From NCBI GenBank assembly GCA_037039925.1, contig JAXRKP010001819.1:1-64000 (forward strand): 64,000 nt of DNA, read 5' to 3'. The notes below the pieces were generated by a model. That model saw nothing but the letters and a program-made list of their open reading frames with translations. It was not told where the DNA came from and did no database searches. Position 1 is the first letter of the stretch; each line of letters begins with the position of its first letter. Source of the stretch: Doris montereyensis. Taxonomy: Eukaryota; Mollusca; Gastropoda; Nudibranchia; Dorididae. Shown one piece after another: positions 1 through 11,680 of this stretch. Made by a program: the position numbers and the translations under genes.

Positions 1-140
1 ACCTGCTACCTTGCAGGCCGGTCTTGACTAACCAAAGGCTAAGGGAGTTAACCTGACAGAAAATAACAACCTGATGCCTTGCAGGCTGGTCTTGAATGAC
101 TAAAGGCTAAGGGAGTTAACCCTGACAGAAAATAACAAGG
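1..140 (+). repeat. LINE 5' monomer repeats
   Basis: Two direct repeats of about 65 bp share the core TTGCAGGC..GGTCTTGA followed by AAAGGCTAAGGGAGTTAAC and CTGACAGAAAATAACAA. The window starts inside the array, so more monomers may lie upstream. The antisense LINE copy has the same monomers in higher number (21345-21575). Confidence 0.75.
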
Positions 141-282
141 CCCGGTAGGGGGCCTCAAGGTGGCAGCCCCACCATCTATCTATGGTACAGTGGGCTAACC
201 CTACTTATCCAAAACAACCTGATTCAAAGTAATATATACAATGATATACCCGCCTTGAACTTTCGAAGACGACTCTGAAAAG

Positions 283-1030
283 AACACGGACTGTAATTTT
301 TGGAACATGGAATGTTAGGACAATTAATGGAAAGGAGTTAGAATTAGCTGAAGAAATGGAAAAATTCAAAGTAGACATTTTGGCTATTACAGAAACAAAG
401 AAAAAAGGACAAGGAATAGAAAATGTAGGACCAAATCATACTTTAATCTTCTCAGGAGTAGATGTCAAAGATAGAGTTAGAGCAGGAGTAGGCCTCCTAA
501 TGCATAAAAAGCAAGAAATACTACTAGAAAGTTGGAAATTTGTAAGCCCACGGTTATTAGAGGTAAATATTAAACCAAAAGGAAGAGAAATTAAATATTA
601 ATAGCTTATGGACCAAGCGAAGATGCCACCACAGAAGAAAAAGATATCTTCGAAAATGATTTACAAATAGCTGTAGAGAATCTCAAACCCAAACAGGAAT
701 TAATGGTTTTATGAGATTTAAACGCTAGAGTAGGCAACAATGTAGAAACATCAGAGGAGTAATAGGTAAAGAAGGAGAGACAACAACTTCTCCGAATAGG
801 GAGGCTAATAGATTTTTGCCTAAAAGAATAACATGAAAATAGCTAACACATTTTTTCCTCATAAAGATATCCACAAATATACAGGAGTAAATGAAGACAG
901 ATGTGAAAAGTCAATCATAGATACATAATAGTTAGCAGCTCCCTTTTTTACAGTACAATGGATGTTAGAGTAAGCAGAGGAGCTGAAATATTTAATGATC
1001 ATCACCTAGTGATAACCAAAATGAGATTAC
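283..1030 (+). pseudogene. LINE endonuclease domain, broken
   Basis: This is the AP-endonuclease-like domain that nicks target DNA for LINE integration. Visible family motifs are GTWNVR near the start, DILAITETK near 385, AYGP near 604, a DLNARVG motif near 718 and NDHHLVI near 995, the last holding the catalytic Asp-His pair. A stop follows the KYxx segment near 600, and in-frame TGA/TAA codons lie near 712 and 760, so the frame is broken several times. The longest surviving piece is 356-601. Function is inferred from these motifs and the downstream reverse transcriptase. Confidence 0.8.
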
Positions 1031-1699
1031 TGACTGAAGAAAACAAACAGAAAAGGAAAGAGAAGAAAGCTACTAAACTCAAAATAGAAGACCTAAATGA
1101 ACCAATAGTAAAACAGATGTACCAATCCAGGATAAAAAGATCTATCAGTGAAAGGCAGATGGATCTGAAGGAAAGCACAATAGAAGAAAAGTGGCAAATA
1201 TATAAAGAAACACTCCTCAGTTGTACTGAAGACGTCTGTGGTAGGAAACAAATTAAAGGAGAGGGGAAAAGGACAGCATGGTGGAATGAGAATGCCAAGA
1301 CTAAGATCAAAGAAAAGAAAGATGCCTGGAAGAAATACTTGCAAACAAAGAGACCAGAGGATAGGATAGATTACGTGAGTAAAAGAACTATCGTCAAAGA
1401 GGAAGTTAGGAAAGCAAAACAGGAACAGTGGGAAGAGTTTGAACAAAGACTTCAAGAAAGCTATCAAGGAAATCAAAAGCTGTTCTGGGAGCAATGAAGA
1501 GCATGAGAAAGACCAAAAGCATGCCCAATACGACAAATTAAGAACGCCAAATGAGAAATAATTAAAGGAGACAGTGAAATCATGGAAACGTGGAGAAAGT
1601 ATTTTCAACAATTACATAATCCTCCAGAACATATGAAACAAGGAGTACAGATAAAAAATAAGAGTGTCAAGTCATCGAGATAAGACATCTGAAGATGTA

Positions 1700-2721
1700 G
1701 ATATCTCAATGGAAGAACTTCAAACAGCTATAAGAAAAGTGAAATGAGGAAAAGCCCCAGGAGCAGATCAAGTTTATCCAGAAATGATTAAAAACCAAGG
1801 AGAGAGGCAGACAAACTACTACATGCAATATGTCAACAAGCATGGGGTCCAAACAGGTGCCAGACGACTGAAAAAAAGGGAACGGTAGTACCAATATATA
1901 AGAAAGGATCAACTATGGAATGCTCAAACTATAGAGGGATATCACTACTTAGCGTACCAGGAAAATGTATGCCAGAATTCTGGAAATGAGACTAAGGAAA
2001 AGAGTGGAGGATGAGATTGAAGAACACCAGAGTGGATTTAGACCAGGAAGAAGTGTACAAGATCACATATTTACAATTAGACAAATAATAGAAAAATTCC
2101 TTGAGAGAAACATTGACTTGCACCTGTGTTTTATTGACTTAGAAAAGGCATTTGACAATGTGAGGAGGGACGAACTATGGCATTCCTTAAAAGAACACAA
2201 TGTAGAGCAAAATTTAATAGAAGCCATTAAAAGTTTTTACAATAAACCAACATGTGCAGAGAGTAGCTGGAAATGTATCTCAAGAATTTGATGTAGATAT
2301 AGGAGTAAGACAAAATTGTGTCCTAAGTCCTCTTTTGTTTATCACATTTATGGATTCAGTTGCAAAGGCATCCTCAAACATGAAGAAAATGAATGTAGGT
2401 ATGTGGAAGCTCAAACCAGTAAATGTATCAATGCTTTCATTTGCTGATGATTTAGTTCTGTTTGGAAAATCAGAAAGGGATTTCCAGTTAAATATCAACA
2501 TAATGAATAATGAATTAAATAAAAGAGGAATGAGATTAAATGCAAAGAAAACCAAAACAATGCTAGTAACTAGGGAAGCTAAAAGACAAAATCTTAAATT
2601 AGGCAGGAAAAATTTAGAACAAGTTCAGAGCTACAATTACTTAGGAGTAATGATTAACTCAGTGGGAAAAACTAAGAGAAGAAATCAGCCAGAGAATCCA
2701 AAAGGTAAGTGCACTATATAA
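1700..2721 (+). pseudogene. LINE reverse transcriptase domain, broken
   Basis: The reverse transcriptase core copies the element RNA at the nicked target. RGISLLSVPGK (near 1935), [10 protein letters not shown] (near 2028), FIDLEKAFD (near 2130), a GVRQ..VLSPLLF block (2302-2340) and the catalytic FADDL box (near 2440) appear in the usual order. The first frame runs 1965-2291 and the rest continues in another frame from 2254, so at least one frameshift lies near 2260. An upstream thumb and linker segment is in a third frame. The polymerase aspartates are still encoded, but no intact frame remains. Confidence 0.85.
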
Positions 2722-2914
2722 CGATCTAGAAAGGCATTTGTAGGTAAACAAGAATTGTCAACAAACCAAAATGGTAGTATACAACACAGTTTATTGTCCT
2801 ACTCTCCCTATGACAGTGAAACCTGGACCTTAGACAGTAGAGAATACAGTAGAGTGCAGGCAGCCGAAATGAAATATCTAAGAAGAGTAGATGGTGGTGG
2901 TATGTCATGTTTTT

Positions 2915-3130
2915 TATTTATTCCTATTTATTTTTATTTTTTTTATTGGGGATTGGGGCGGGGAGCAGTTTGTTGTTTGTTTTTTTTTGTCTAGTTGTGG
3001 GGGGGGGGGGAGTTCGTGTGTGCGGGGGGGGGGGGGGGGTCAGGGGTTATGTGTTGGTGTTTTTTTGTTGTTTTTTTTTTGTTTTTTGTTGTTGTTTTTT
3101 TTTTGGGGGGCAGGGGGTTTTGGGGGGTGA
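2915..3130 (+). repeat. G/T-only low-complexity block
   Basis: About 215 bases are made almost entirely of runs of T and runs of G, including G tracts of more than ten bases, with hardly any A or C. It abuts the broken 3' end of the LINE. Open frames across it (Gly/Val/Phe/Cys-rich) are compositional artefacts. Similar strand-asymmetric blocks occur at 10880-11045, 15255-15335 and 63080-63225. Confidence 0.85.
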
Positions 3131-3642
3131 GATTATTGAAGAATAATAATTTCTTTTTCTTATGGACGTCACTCAAGTTAAAAATGTAAACGATTGCATG
3201 CCGTTATTTATTATAATACAAATGTAATCGTTTTGGGTGTGTATGCCTATATTATAATGTTTGTGTGTTTTTGTGTGAGCATGTTTCTATGAACGTGGGC
3301 GTGTGTGTTTGTGTGTGATTATACACGAAATGTATTGAAAAGGAGCTTGTTCCATGAATTCTTGCATGCTTTACGTGGTTGTCGGTCAATTATACAAATG
3401 GGGTTTGGTTTTTGTGTGTACATTTCTCTTGTTTGATTTTTAAAATTGTAGTTTGTAATAATATACTTATATTGGGTTCAATTAAGCTTCATGTTAACAC
3501 CAGTAATCATTTTAGAGAATAAGCAAACAACATGAAGGACGTATGAATGGAGTTATGATAACATAGCAAATATTGTGTTTAATTTTCAATTGCATCGAAA
3601 ACAAGAAAATCAATTACGACGTCCTTATCATGTAAACTATGA

Positions 3643-4385
3643 GTATGTACTGTTTTCACAAGCATTCAGAGATGGACATGACGACATTGAAAGTATGTAC
3701 TGTTTTCACAAGCATTCAGAGATGGACATGATGACATTGAAAGTATGTACTGTTTTCACAAGCATTCAGAGATGGAAATGACGACATTAAAAGTATGTAC
3801 TGTTTTCACAAGCATTCAGAGATGGAAATTAAAAGTATACACTGTTTTCACAAGCATTCAGAGATGGAAATGACGACATTAAAAGTATGTACTGTTTTCA
3901 CATTCAGAGATGGAAATGACGACATTAAAAGTATGTACTGTTTTTCACAAGCATTCAGAGATGGACATGACGACATTGAAAGTATGTACTGTTTTCACAA
4001 GCATTCAGAGATGAAAATGACGACATTGAAAGTATGTACTGTTTTCACAAGCATTCAGAGATGGAAATGACGACATTGAAAGTATATACTGTTTTTACAA
4101 GCATTCAGAGAGATGGAAATGACAAGCATTCATTGACGACATTGAAAGTATACACTGTTTTCACAAGCATTCAGAGATGGAAATGACGACATTGAAAGTC
4201 TGTACTGTTTTCACAAGCATTCAGAGATGGAAATGACGACATTGAAAGTATGTACTGTTTTTACAAGCATTCAGAGTTGGAAATGACGACATTGAAAGTA
4301 TGTACTGTTTTTACAAGCATTTAGAGTTGGAAATGACGACACAAGCATTCAGAGTTGGAAATGACGACATTAAAAGTATGCACAA
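3643..4385 (+). repeat. 50-bp minisatellite, about 15 copies
   Basis: This is a tandem array with a 50-bp period. Each unit contains GTATGTACTGTTTTCACAAG followed by CATTCAGAGATGGA and a GACGACATTGAAA segment. Several units are shortened (for example near 3830, 3900 and 4100) and later units diverge (TTTTTACAAG, GAGTTGG). Because 50 is not a multiple of three, the open frames across the array are accidental. No gene is adjacent. Confidence 0.95.
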
Positions 4386-4424
4386 GTCAAGTTCCTATAG
4401 AACCGAAGCTCATTCTGATTTCTG

Positions 4425-4660
4425 TAGCGTGAAGTAGAACAGATGATGATCATCTCCTGGATAGGACGCGAGTATGACGCAGGTCTTTACTCTAAATCTA
4501 GTGCCTATACCCATTTCTACCTGGATCGAGTGGGGAAATACATGTTAAGTGTCTTTCCCAATGTACACAACATCCGGTCCAGCTTTGCTAGAATTCGTAC
4601 TCGGGACCTCATAGTCCTAAGCCTGGAAGTCTAACCATTCGGCCAGCGATGCCACTAAAA
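4425..4660 (-). mobile_element. SINE-B copy (tRNA-derived)
   Basis: Read on the minus strand, it begins at about 4655 with a tRNA Ser/Leu-like head containing TGGCCGAATGGTTAGAC (A-box-like), followed by a GTACGAATTC segment (B-box-like). The body contains the family's ACTCGATCCAGGTAGAAATG-type segment and the CCTATCCAGGAGATGATCATC segment. The same family recurs at 15.96, 22.43, 32.65, 37.62 and 49.02 kb. Confidence 0.8.
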
Positions 4661-5064
4661 GTATATATAAAGTGAATTATTCTTTTCATTGCGTAGAGGA
4701 AAACAAAATAGATTTCCACATTAATTCATTAAAGAGTTTGTTTTGTTTGTTTTTGCTTTGTTTGGGGAGTGGATTTTGTATTTTTATTCATTCATTTATT
4801 TTAAAATGTGTGGAATGTCAATTATCGGTCATATCAAATCAAACATCTCTGATAATTTGCAGCTAATCAATTTATTTCCATACGCTGTAATGCAAAACAA
4901 ATAAAATGATCGGGGTGATTAATCTTTAACTTACACAAGTTGGAAAAGCAAAAAAATCACTGAACAGCTAAAATTTCAACAATAAGTAAAGAAATATAAT
5001 TTCCTTAGAAATCTCTGCCTTGAGAAATGTATATTGTTAAATTATCAGTTACATAAACATAATG

Positions 5065-5102
<38 letters not shown>

Positions 5103-5105
5103 CAT

Positions 5106-5150
<45 letters not shown>

Positions 5151-6275
5151 TATTAAATTATCGTTGCATTGTTCTTCCTTTCTTGAACAAGATAAATAAA
5201 CAACGACTAGTATTTCTCCATAATGTATTTTAATGGTCTCTTCAGAGAACTATGCGTTTTTTATTTTTTATTTTTTACATTGTAACAATCTACTAACGAT
5301 ATTCATGATCGTGTAAATACATTGCCATCAATTTAAATGCTGGCGGAGCAGTGACTTCAGTGAAAGCCTATTTATCGCTTTCTGTACAAAATCATATATA
5401 ACACTTACTGTCTACTTTAATTGCTTTTTTGGGGTTGTTGTTTATCTCTTATGCTTTATCTTTTTTGGTGAAAGTAGATTTACACATACAATGACACGTT
5501 GTGTGGATATTTGGTTGTTATGTTGGGGGGGGGGGTAGAGGGGAGCACAGAAGGTTGGATGTTGTCCTTTTTTTTCTTTTCTTTCTTTTTTTGGTCTTTT
5601 TTCTATTATTTTTTTTTCTCTTAAAAAAAGGCAAATATGTAATAGCATAGGCCTATTTGATAGATAATATCTATTATTGTATTATCTTATTAGATATCAT
5701 ATTTATAAAAGATACCAATGTTTTGCTCTGCTTTTCTAAATAAATGTCAATGTCTCAAGGAGCTTTTGTTGGATTTGTTCTTGTCTTTATTTCCGTAGAG
5801 AAATCAGAACAAAAATTGTTTACATGATTTTTTCTGATCATTGGAGGTTGATAAAGTTGGTAACACCGGATACTATTATTAAGGCCTTTGTGAAAGGTGT
5901 CATGCTTAGCAACACTGCTGGACTATTTTTCTTGACATATTTAACTATTACTATAAACCAAGATTTACCATCGAAGGTAGCTTTTTTTGGCCTAATAATC
6001 ATTTTAAAAAATTGATGGTACATCTGGGGTATAGAACCTAAACAAATGTTGACCTATATATGACTTTCGGACCGAAAAAAAATGTCCGATTTTTCCGAGG
6101 TCACGAAATTGTCCAATGTAAGTCAAAATTTGTATTATAATACCCTTATCATCATGAAATAAAATAATTAAATGTGTTAAGTTTCATAATTCAGATCGAA
6201 AATCTAGCTCTAGATCAAGATTGTATTAATACCGGTGCATCTAAATTCTAGATCTAGGTTAGCTTCTAGATTTTA
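4660..6275. other. Intergenic, no gene seen
   Basis: AT-rich sequence with a trinucleotide microsatellite at 5062-5155, a poly(G) tract near 5525 and a T-rich block 5560-5625. The open frames here are short, have unremarkable composition and show no recognisable motif. Confidence 0.6.
5062..5155 (+). repeat. (ATA)n/(ATC)n microsatellite
   Basis: About 13 ATA/TAA-type repeats run directly into about 15 ATC repeats, ending near 5152. The change of repeat motif is sharp, around 5101-5107. Confidence 0.95.
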
Positions 6276-6276
6276 C

Positions 6277-6597
6277 GAGGACTCAGTAGTCCAGATGCAA
6301 GATGTTGGCCTCTCAACCCAAAGGTCACGGCTTTATGCCCCGCAAACGGTTGAAAGCTTTTCTCGATTTTTTTCGAGTAAAATCTTCCCCCCCCCTCCCC
6401 CCTGTCCAGGTAGGTGGATTGTCACCTGGCCCTATTGGAGACGGACGATAAAAGGTCCGTATGCAAATCACAACACTATGTACACGTTAAAGATCCCTTG
6501 GCTGTTTACAGGGCAGTCCCGGCAAAGAAATCCCGAGATCACCTTAGTTGTGGATGCTGGTAGCTTTAAATCAAATCGAATAAAAAATCGAATCAAT
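6277..6597 (+). mobile_element. SINE-A copy
   Basis: The head has TAGTCCAGATGCAAGATG and a GGTCACGG segment, which align with the tRNA-like A and B boxes of the other copies. The body contains TCCAGGTAGGTGGAT, GTTAAAGATCCCTTGGCTG and GAGATCACCTTAGTTGTGGA. The end is an ATCAAA/ATCGAATA-type simple tail. A 124-residue frame inside is an artefact of the SINE. Confidence 0.85.
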
Positions 6598-6599
6598 AC

Positions 6600-8865
6600 A
6601 TGTATGTAGATTTTACTTAATGTCAAGGTAAGCGGTCGGTGATAGGGGTCACGGGTTCAGAGGGCTGGTGATTGAAATATCACCTACCCGTTTTTTTATA
6701 TTCTTTACTTCTGATGGGGTGTGATAATCGTAGATGTAACACATCATTAACTTCTAATTTTAGACGTAGGTTGCCAGAGCCGAGGTTTCATAAATAATAG
6801 AAATTCAGAAAACTTGGAGAAACCGCGTTTATTTTTAAATAGGGGGGGGGGGGGGGTATAATAATATAATTTATTTTTGCATAGTACATATCCCATAATG
6901 TTTGGTAACTTCGTGCCGTTAGCTACGTGATAACATTTATACACAAAACAAATACGCAAAAAACAACAAGGATTGTTACACCTATAAGTTTGACTTTCTT
7001 CTTAGAAACTAGGAAACGATCTCAAAACGAATAAATATGCATATGTTATTCACGTAGAAAAAAAACCAGAAGTAAATAATACAATTCAGAGCTATTAATT
7101 TGGTTTTGATTTCTTTTTTTTTAATGATAATTGACACTATACTGATTCTTCTCTTTTCTGTGTGCACCCCCTTTAAATTAAATATTGATTTAGTTTCTCC
7201 CAGTTTATCGAACTAGATCTTTGAATAGTGTAACACGTGTACATTATTTGAAGGTACTGCTGGTAGACCACAATATGTACAAATGTAAAGGTCTTCGCTT
7301 GAGTTACACAGAAAAGACTAACTTGGCAGAAGACACAGGGCACAGTACATGTTTTAAGCTGTTGCCTTGTGTTCATGCGAGTGACTTGGAGTCAAAACAA
7401 AGCAAGCGCCCATTGATCATGATACATGCACATGTATTACCTTGCAGTTGGGAAGTTCTGAGTCTAACTCTTGTGAGAGATATTAGTACATTGCAGGCTA
7501 TGTATCTAAGGAATCACCAAACATAGTCTCATCGACCAGGAGACCGGATTGAACATAACTTCAGGAACCCCCCCCCCACAATTTTTTTTATCAATCTACA
7601 GCACTTCGAACGGAATGCTGGATAACACGTAAACATGTTTTAAATCTGTATGACTCATAGTATGAGCATGTGTTCCGATTTGACTTAATACATATGAGTC
7701 CATGGATATCATAAACAGTAACATAACTTTCACGATCGTTTCATTCATAAAACAAGTTCGGCGCGCCATGCCTTTTCCTTTTTTTTTCTTATTTTTTTCG
7801 TTCTCTTAATGAATAGGCCTACCGGTACCATTAAAAATAAATTTGAAAATAATGCATCAGAACAACTCTAAACTAACAAAACAATTGAAAATCAAGCACA
7901 TCTTCTAAATAGTGTAACAAAAAATGAACACATGAGCTAATTTTTCCACCTATTTCTCATCATTTATCCTATCTATTTAACTGTTCATAATAATGTGTTG
8001 AGTTGAATGTGTGTCAAAACGTTCTTGAATAGTTAAGAATATGATAGAGACGGCGATAACTTCCTCGGACAAAGGCTAATGCATTATAATTAATTTAGGA
8101 TACCTCTTAGAACCATGAACTGTCAACCAAGTTATAACTAGATGTAGGCCCTTATAGTTCAAGAAAGTATGCAATGAATGCTTGTTCATGATGAAAAGGA
8201 CAAACAGAAAATGTTACCCAGCACTATGATATAGACAGCCTTCGGTCGAAAATGGTATAAATCGGTCAATAAGTTGTGTGCCTTGTCAGTAATTGGCACT
8301 TGAAAAGATGTATACATGTATTATATATTTAACTGTGCATGTTAATGTTTCACTTCAAGTTATCACCCCCGCATTGACGATGTTTCAGAAATCATTAATT
8401 GGGAAATGTTCTCTGACAGTTACGAGTAGGCCCACACTGTCGGATAAATGTATATTTATCGCAGTGGTTCTCGACTGTTTTTGGCCCATGCACCTTTTCA
8501 CCATTATTATGTCGAGAATGACATTCGTCACTATTCACAATTGTCTTCCTTAAAACTTGCATTCAAAATAGTAGAGTCTGCCAAAGAGATCGTAACCCCC
8601 TCCCCCACCGCCTTCCCCGACCCCCTCGAAATTCTTAAATTCCTCACTGGTTGAGAACCACTGATCTATTGGCTGACAAGTCTTTGTGATTGCTAGGGAC
8701 GGAGAGGAGTGGTGATATTGCTAATGGTAATGATGGTGATAGAGCTATAGCTCAATAAGGATCAGAATGATAAGCGTTCCAGCTGAAAATAAATCACCTC
8801 TTGAAAGCTGGGAAGATATCATATTAACGATCTAATCAGGTTTTTGTCAGTGTTAATTATTAATT
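6600..8865. other. Intergenic, no gene seen
   Basis: This is AT-rich sequence with poly(G) near 6842-6856, a C tract near 7568 and an A/T-rich body. No conserved protein motif, RNA fold or repeat family shared with the rest of the window was recognised. Confidence 0.5.
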
Positions 8866-8869
8866 ACGA

Positions 8870-9595
8870 CACACCAAAGAAGCCACAGTGGAATGAGGTC
8901 AAAGTATAATAATCGTCCATCGTCCCTTGAGTATGAGCAAAGGTAACGGGCAGTAACCCCTAGAGCTGTGTATCTCGGTATATTATGTTTCCAGTTGTTG
9001 TCAACAATGCTAGCCACTTTTTTATATCCGTCTCCATCTCTCGTCTCCCCATGTGCCTCTAGGTCGATACCTCTTTGTTTTATCCTGTTGGAGAGCTTGT
9101 TTCGTGATGCTCATCCGCGTCTTTCTCAATGCATTCCACACCTTACCCCATTTCCTTTTGCAATTGATCTTTCAATAGCCTTCTTCCTTGTTCTATTTCA
9201 AATCTTAGCATTGCTTATTATTTTCGGTCAATGAATGTCCAATAATATGTTGTTTAGACATTTCATTCCAAATGTTTGGATATTTTAACTGTTGTTTTGT
9301 TCGTTCTCCTTATTTCCGTTATTTCCGCTTTACGTCATGAAAGCATTGTCTGCACGTTTCACTTCAAACTTTTGAGTTTTTGAGTTTGAACTTTTAATAT
9401 CAAAATCAAAGAAAGGAAAATACGTTATTTGCATCTCCTTTTCTGTTATTCTTTTTGACATCACACTGTGTGATGCCTGTAAGTGTATGGATATTACTAG
9501 TGTTGGTTCACGACGAACTATACTCGAAACGTCACATATCTGTCTTGTCCTCTTTTGTGGAGATGTCCTAATTACTATTGTCGGTTATCACATGA
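8870..9595 (+). repeat. Repeat E, diverged related copy
   Basis: It shares its left edge GCCACAGTGGA with the flank of the palindrome at 11.66 kb. It also carries the palindrome's right-arm segments: a near-identical CATCACACTGTGTGATGCCT at 9460-9479, a CGAAACGTCA segment at 9525 and a GTGGAGATGTCC segment near 9557. The middle is C/T-rich. It appears to be a diverged single copy of the element that forms the inverted repeat at 11681-12511. Boundaries are approximate. Confidence 0.5.
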
Positions 9596-10525
9596 TCAAT
9601 CGTCCTTAAGTTTCCTCTCCTCAGCATGGTACACGACCCAATGTAAAGCACATCAGGACCAGAAATTTGAAAAGATAAAAACTCTAATTGGATTTAAACG
9701 ATTTATTCCTCTCATTAACATAACCGGTGGATCGTTCCTTAATTGAAAGATTCTCGTTGTGTATGGCACAATAAAAATCTGGAAAAAACGGGGACTGCTA
9801 AATAGTGTTCTAATTTGCCTCTTAAGTCCGTCTCAAGGACATATTATTCATAAGTCGAATGCTCATGGGTTCCCTGGCCGATACACCCCTCCCATCCCAC
9901 CTCGAAGGTCAACGAATTTAGAGAACACAGCCCAAAATGACTGTAATTCTTTACCTGACAAACAAAAACAAACCTGCCTCATCTAAGATTAGGCTGAGCG
10001 AGCTTTGGCATTGAAAAAAAGAGGGTGGGGATGGGGAGGGGCTCCTCTATTTCCCAGTGTACAAATGTATCTATGGGATTCCCCGATCGCCGCAGGTATC
10101 TGGAAGTGGTTTCTGTCACCTGAGGCAAAACAGGTGTCGATGTGTATGGTTTCAAAGGCTCTTAGATCCAGGTCCGATGATATGTAGAGAGAGAAGTAAT
10201 CAATGTTCTGTTATCACGATACAATCATACAATCACACGACTAACGACGCATACACGTAACATTTACCAGACATCGCTAACACATGCTCTAAGCGCTGGA
10301 AGTTGAGATCGTGAGATGGAAGGAGGTTGAAGTTTTACTCGTGCAAATACTTTAACTTCGTTTCATTGATATTTACCTCGTCCACCATTTGAGGTGATCT
10401 CATGATGAATTAAGATAATATAATTAACCAGAACTAACAATAACAACAACCCAACCAAATAAATATTGACTTTCAATGAGAAAAAGAGACAGAGGCAACA
10501 CTGCTTTACTGCAATACGTATATAC
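9595..10525. other. Intergenic, no gene seen
   Basis: It contains several short open frames without recognised motifs. Nothing in composition or splice signals supports a gene. Confidence 0.45.
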
Positions 10526-10527
10526 TC

Positions 10528-10830
10528 AGGGGATTCGGCAGTGCCTAGGCAAGGTGTCGGCCTCTCAACAAAAAGGTAATGGGTTTGAACGATTTCCACG
10601 ATTTTTTCGAGCAAAGTCTACCTCCTGCTCCAGGCAGGTGGTAAAATACCTAGTCCCATCGTAGATGGACGATACAAAGGTCGGAGGTCCCGTGTGCAGA
10701 TCACAACACTTTGTGCACGTTAAAGATCCCTTGGCTGCTTAAAATACAGTCCAGGCAAAAGCAAAAATCATATCATAAAATCTCGAGATCACCTTAGTTA
10801 TGGATGTGGGTAAATCAAATAATCAAGCAT
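10528..10830 (+). mobile_element. SINE-A copy
   Basis: The head has CTAGGCAAGGTGTCGGCCTC and GGTAATGGGTTTGAAC (a B-box-like GGGTTTGAA). The body has CTCCAGGCAGGTGG, a CACGTTAAAGATCCCTTGGC segment and GAGATCACCTTAGTTATGGA. The 3' end is GGTAAATCAAATAATCAA. It is followed about 50 bp later by a G/T-only block. Confidence 0.85.
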
Positions 10831-10879
10831 ACATATTCATTGCAAAGTTTGATATATATTATGTTTGGTTCTTAATTTC

Positions 10880-11045
10880 GGGGTGGTTTTATTTGTTTTG
10901 GGTTTTTTTGGGTGCTTTTTTTGCTGTTTTCGGTTTTCTTCCTGTTTGGTTTTGTTTTGGCTTATTTTTTGTCATTGTTTGGGGGATTTTTTTGGTTGTT
11001 TTTTTTGGGGGGGGGTTGGGGGGGTTGGGGGGGGAGGTTGGGGGA
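10880..11045 (+). repeat. G/T-only low-complexity block
   Basis: Alternating T runs and G runs span about 165 bases and end in a nearly pure G stretch broken by TT pairs (11006-11044). Several overlapping frames rich in Phe, Gly, Val and Trp result from composition alone. Confidence 0.85.
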
Positions 11046-11680
11046 TTCCCGCCACTACATGAGAAACATTCTTTTTCTCCAAAAAATTACCGATATGGAA
11101 ACTAAAATTGGGGACCAAAATTACTGTGTAACCGTACTCCCTAACCGGAAATGTAAACAATGGTTTCAATGGAGATATTTGACGCTTTTGTGGTCAACAC
11201 CTCACGAAAAAGATATATTTATAAATACAATCTGCTGGGTAAATTGACAGGAACATAGTTTAAATGATCATCGTCTTTCGAAGGGAATGTTTTACTCCTA
11301 AAAATGATTTAATCAAGCTAGCGTTATTTGTGAACCTAATTTGCTTCTTACGAAAACTTACCTTCTTTTTATCTCTTCATCTGTACGACGATGAAGACAT
11401 TTAGAATAGATCGATCTCGATTCTTGTTAACTTATTATTTTCTTTTAGTTGCTCAAATATGTTAAAGACCTCACTACTTACTTATTTTTATTAATAACTT
11501 ATAAGTGTAGGATTTCAACCCGAATTTCTGTAGTCGGACACTCAATTTAATTTTTGCTAGTGAGCAAAATTAATTTATAAATAAATGAACATAAAACAAA
11601 ACATATATAGATACTAGATCTAGATACTAGATCTAGATCTTGTATAATACGAAGGAGCCACAGTGGAGTGAAGTCAAAGG
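11045..11680. other. Intergenic, no gene seen
   Basis: AT-rich unique-looking sequence, ending with AGATCT-type repeats near 11610-11640 next to the inverted repeat. Confidence 0.45.

Larger units (their letters stand above)
1..2890 (+). mobile_element. APE-type non-LTR retrotransposon (LINE), decayed sense copy
   Basis: This is a LINE with an AP-like endonuclease followed by a reverse transcriptase. The 5' end has two ~65-bp direct repeats (about 1-140), then a leader, then an endonuclease N-terminus with the GTWNVR-type motif near 310. The endonuclease ends with the NDHHLVI motif near 995, and the reverse transcriptase has FIDLEKAFD near 2130 and FADDLVLF near 2440. Stops and frameshifts break it into several frames, so it cannot make an intact protein. 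It is the same family as the antisense copy at 18.5-21.75 kb. The homology stops after the conserved AEMKYLRRVDG segment near 2890, where a G/T-rich block begins, so the C-terminal ~300 bp present in the other copy is missing. The clade looks RTE-like from motif style, but I am not sure of this. Confidence 0.9.

Noticed and set aside
3575..4070. Open frames with repeated CFHKHSEM-type peptide
   Set aside because: They cross the 50-bp minisatellite, whose period is not a multiple of three, so the repeats change frame.
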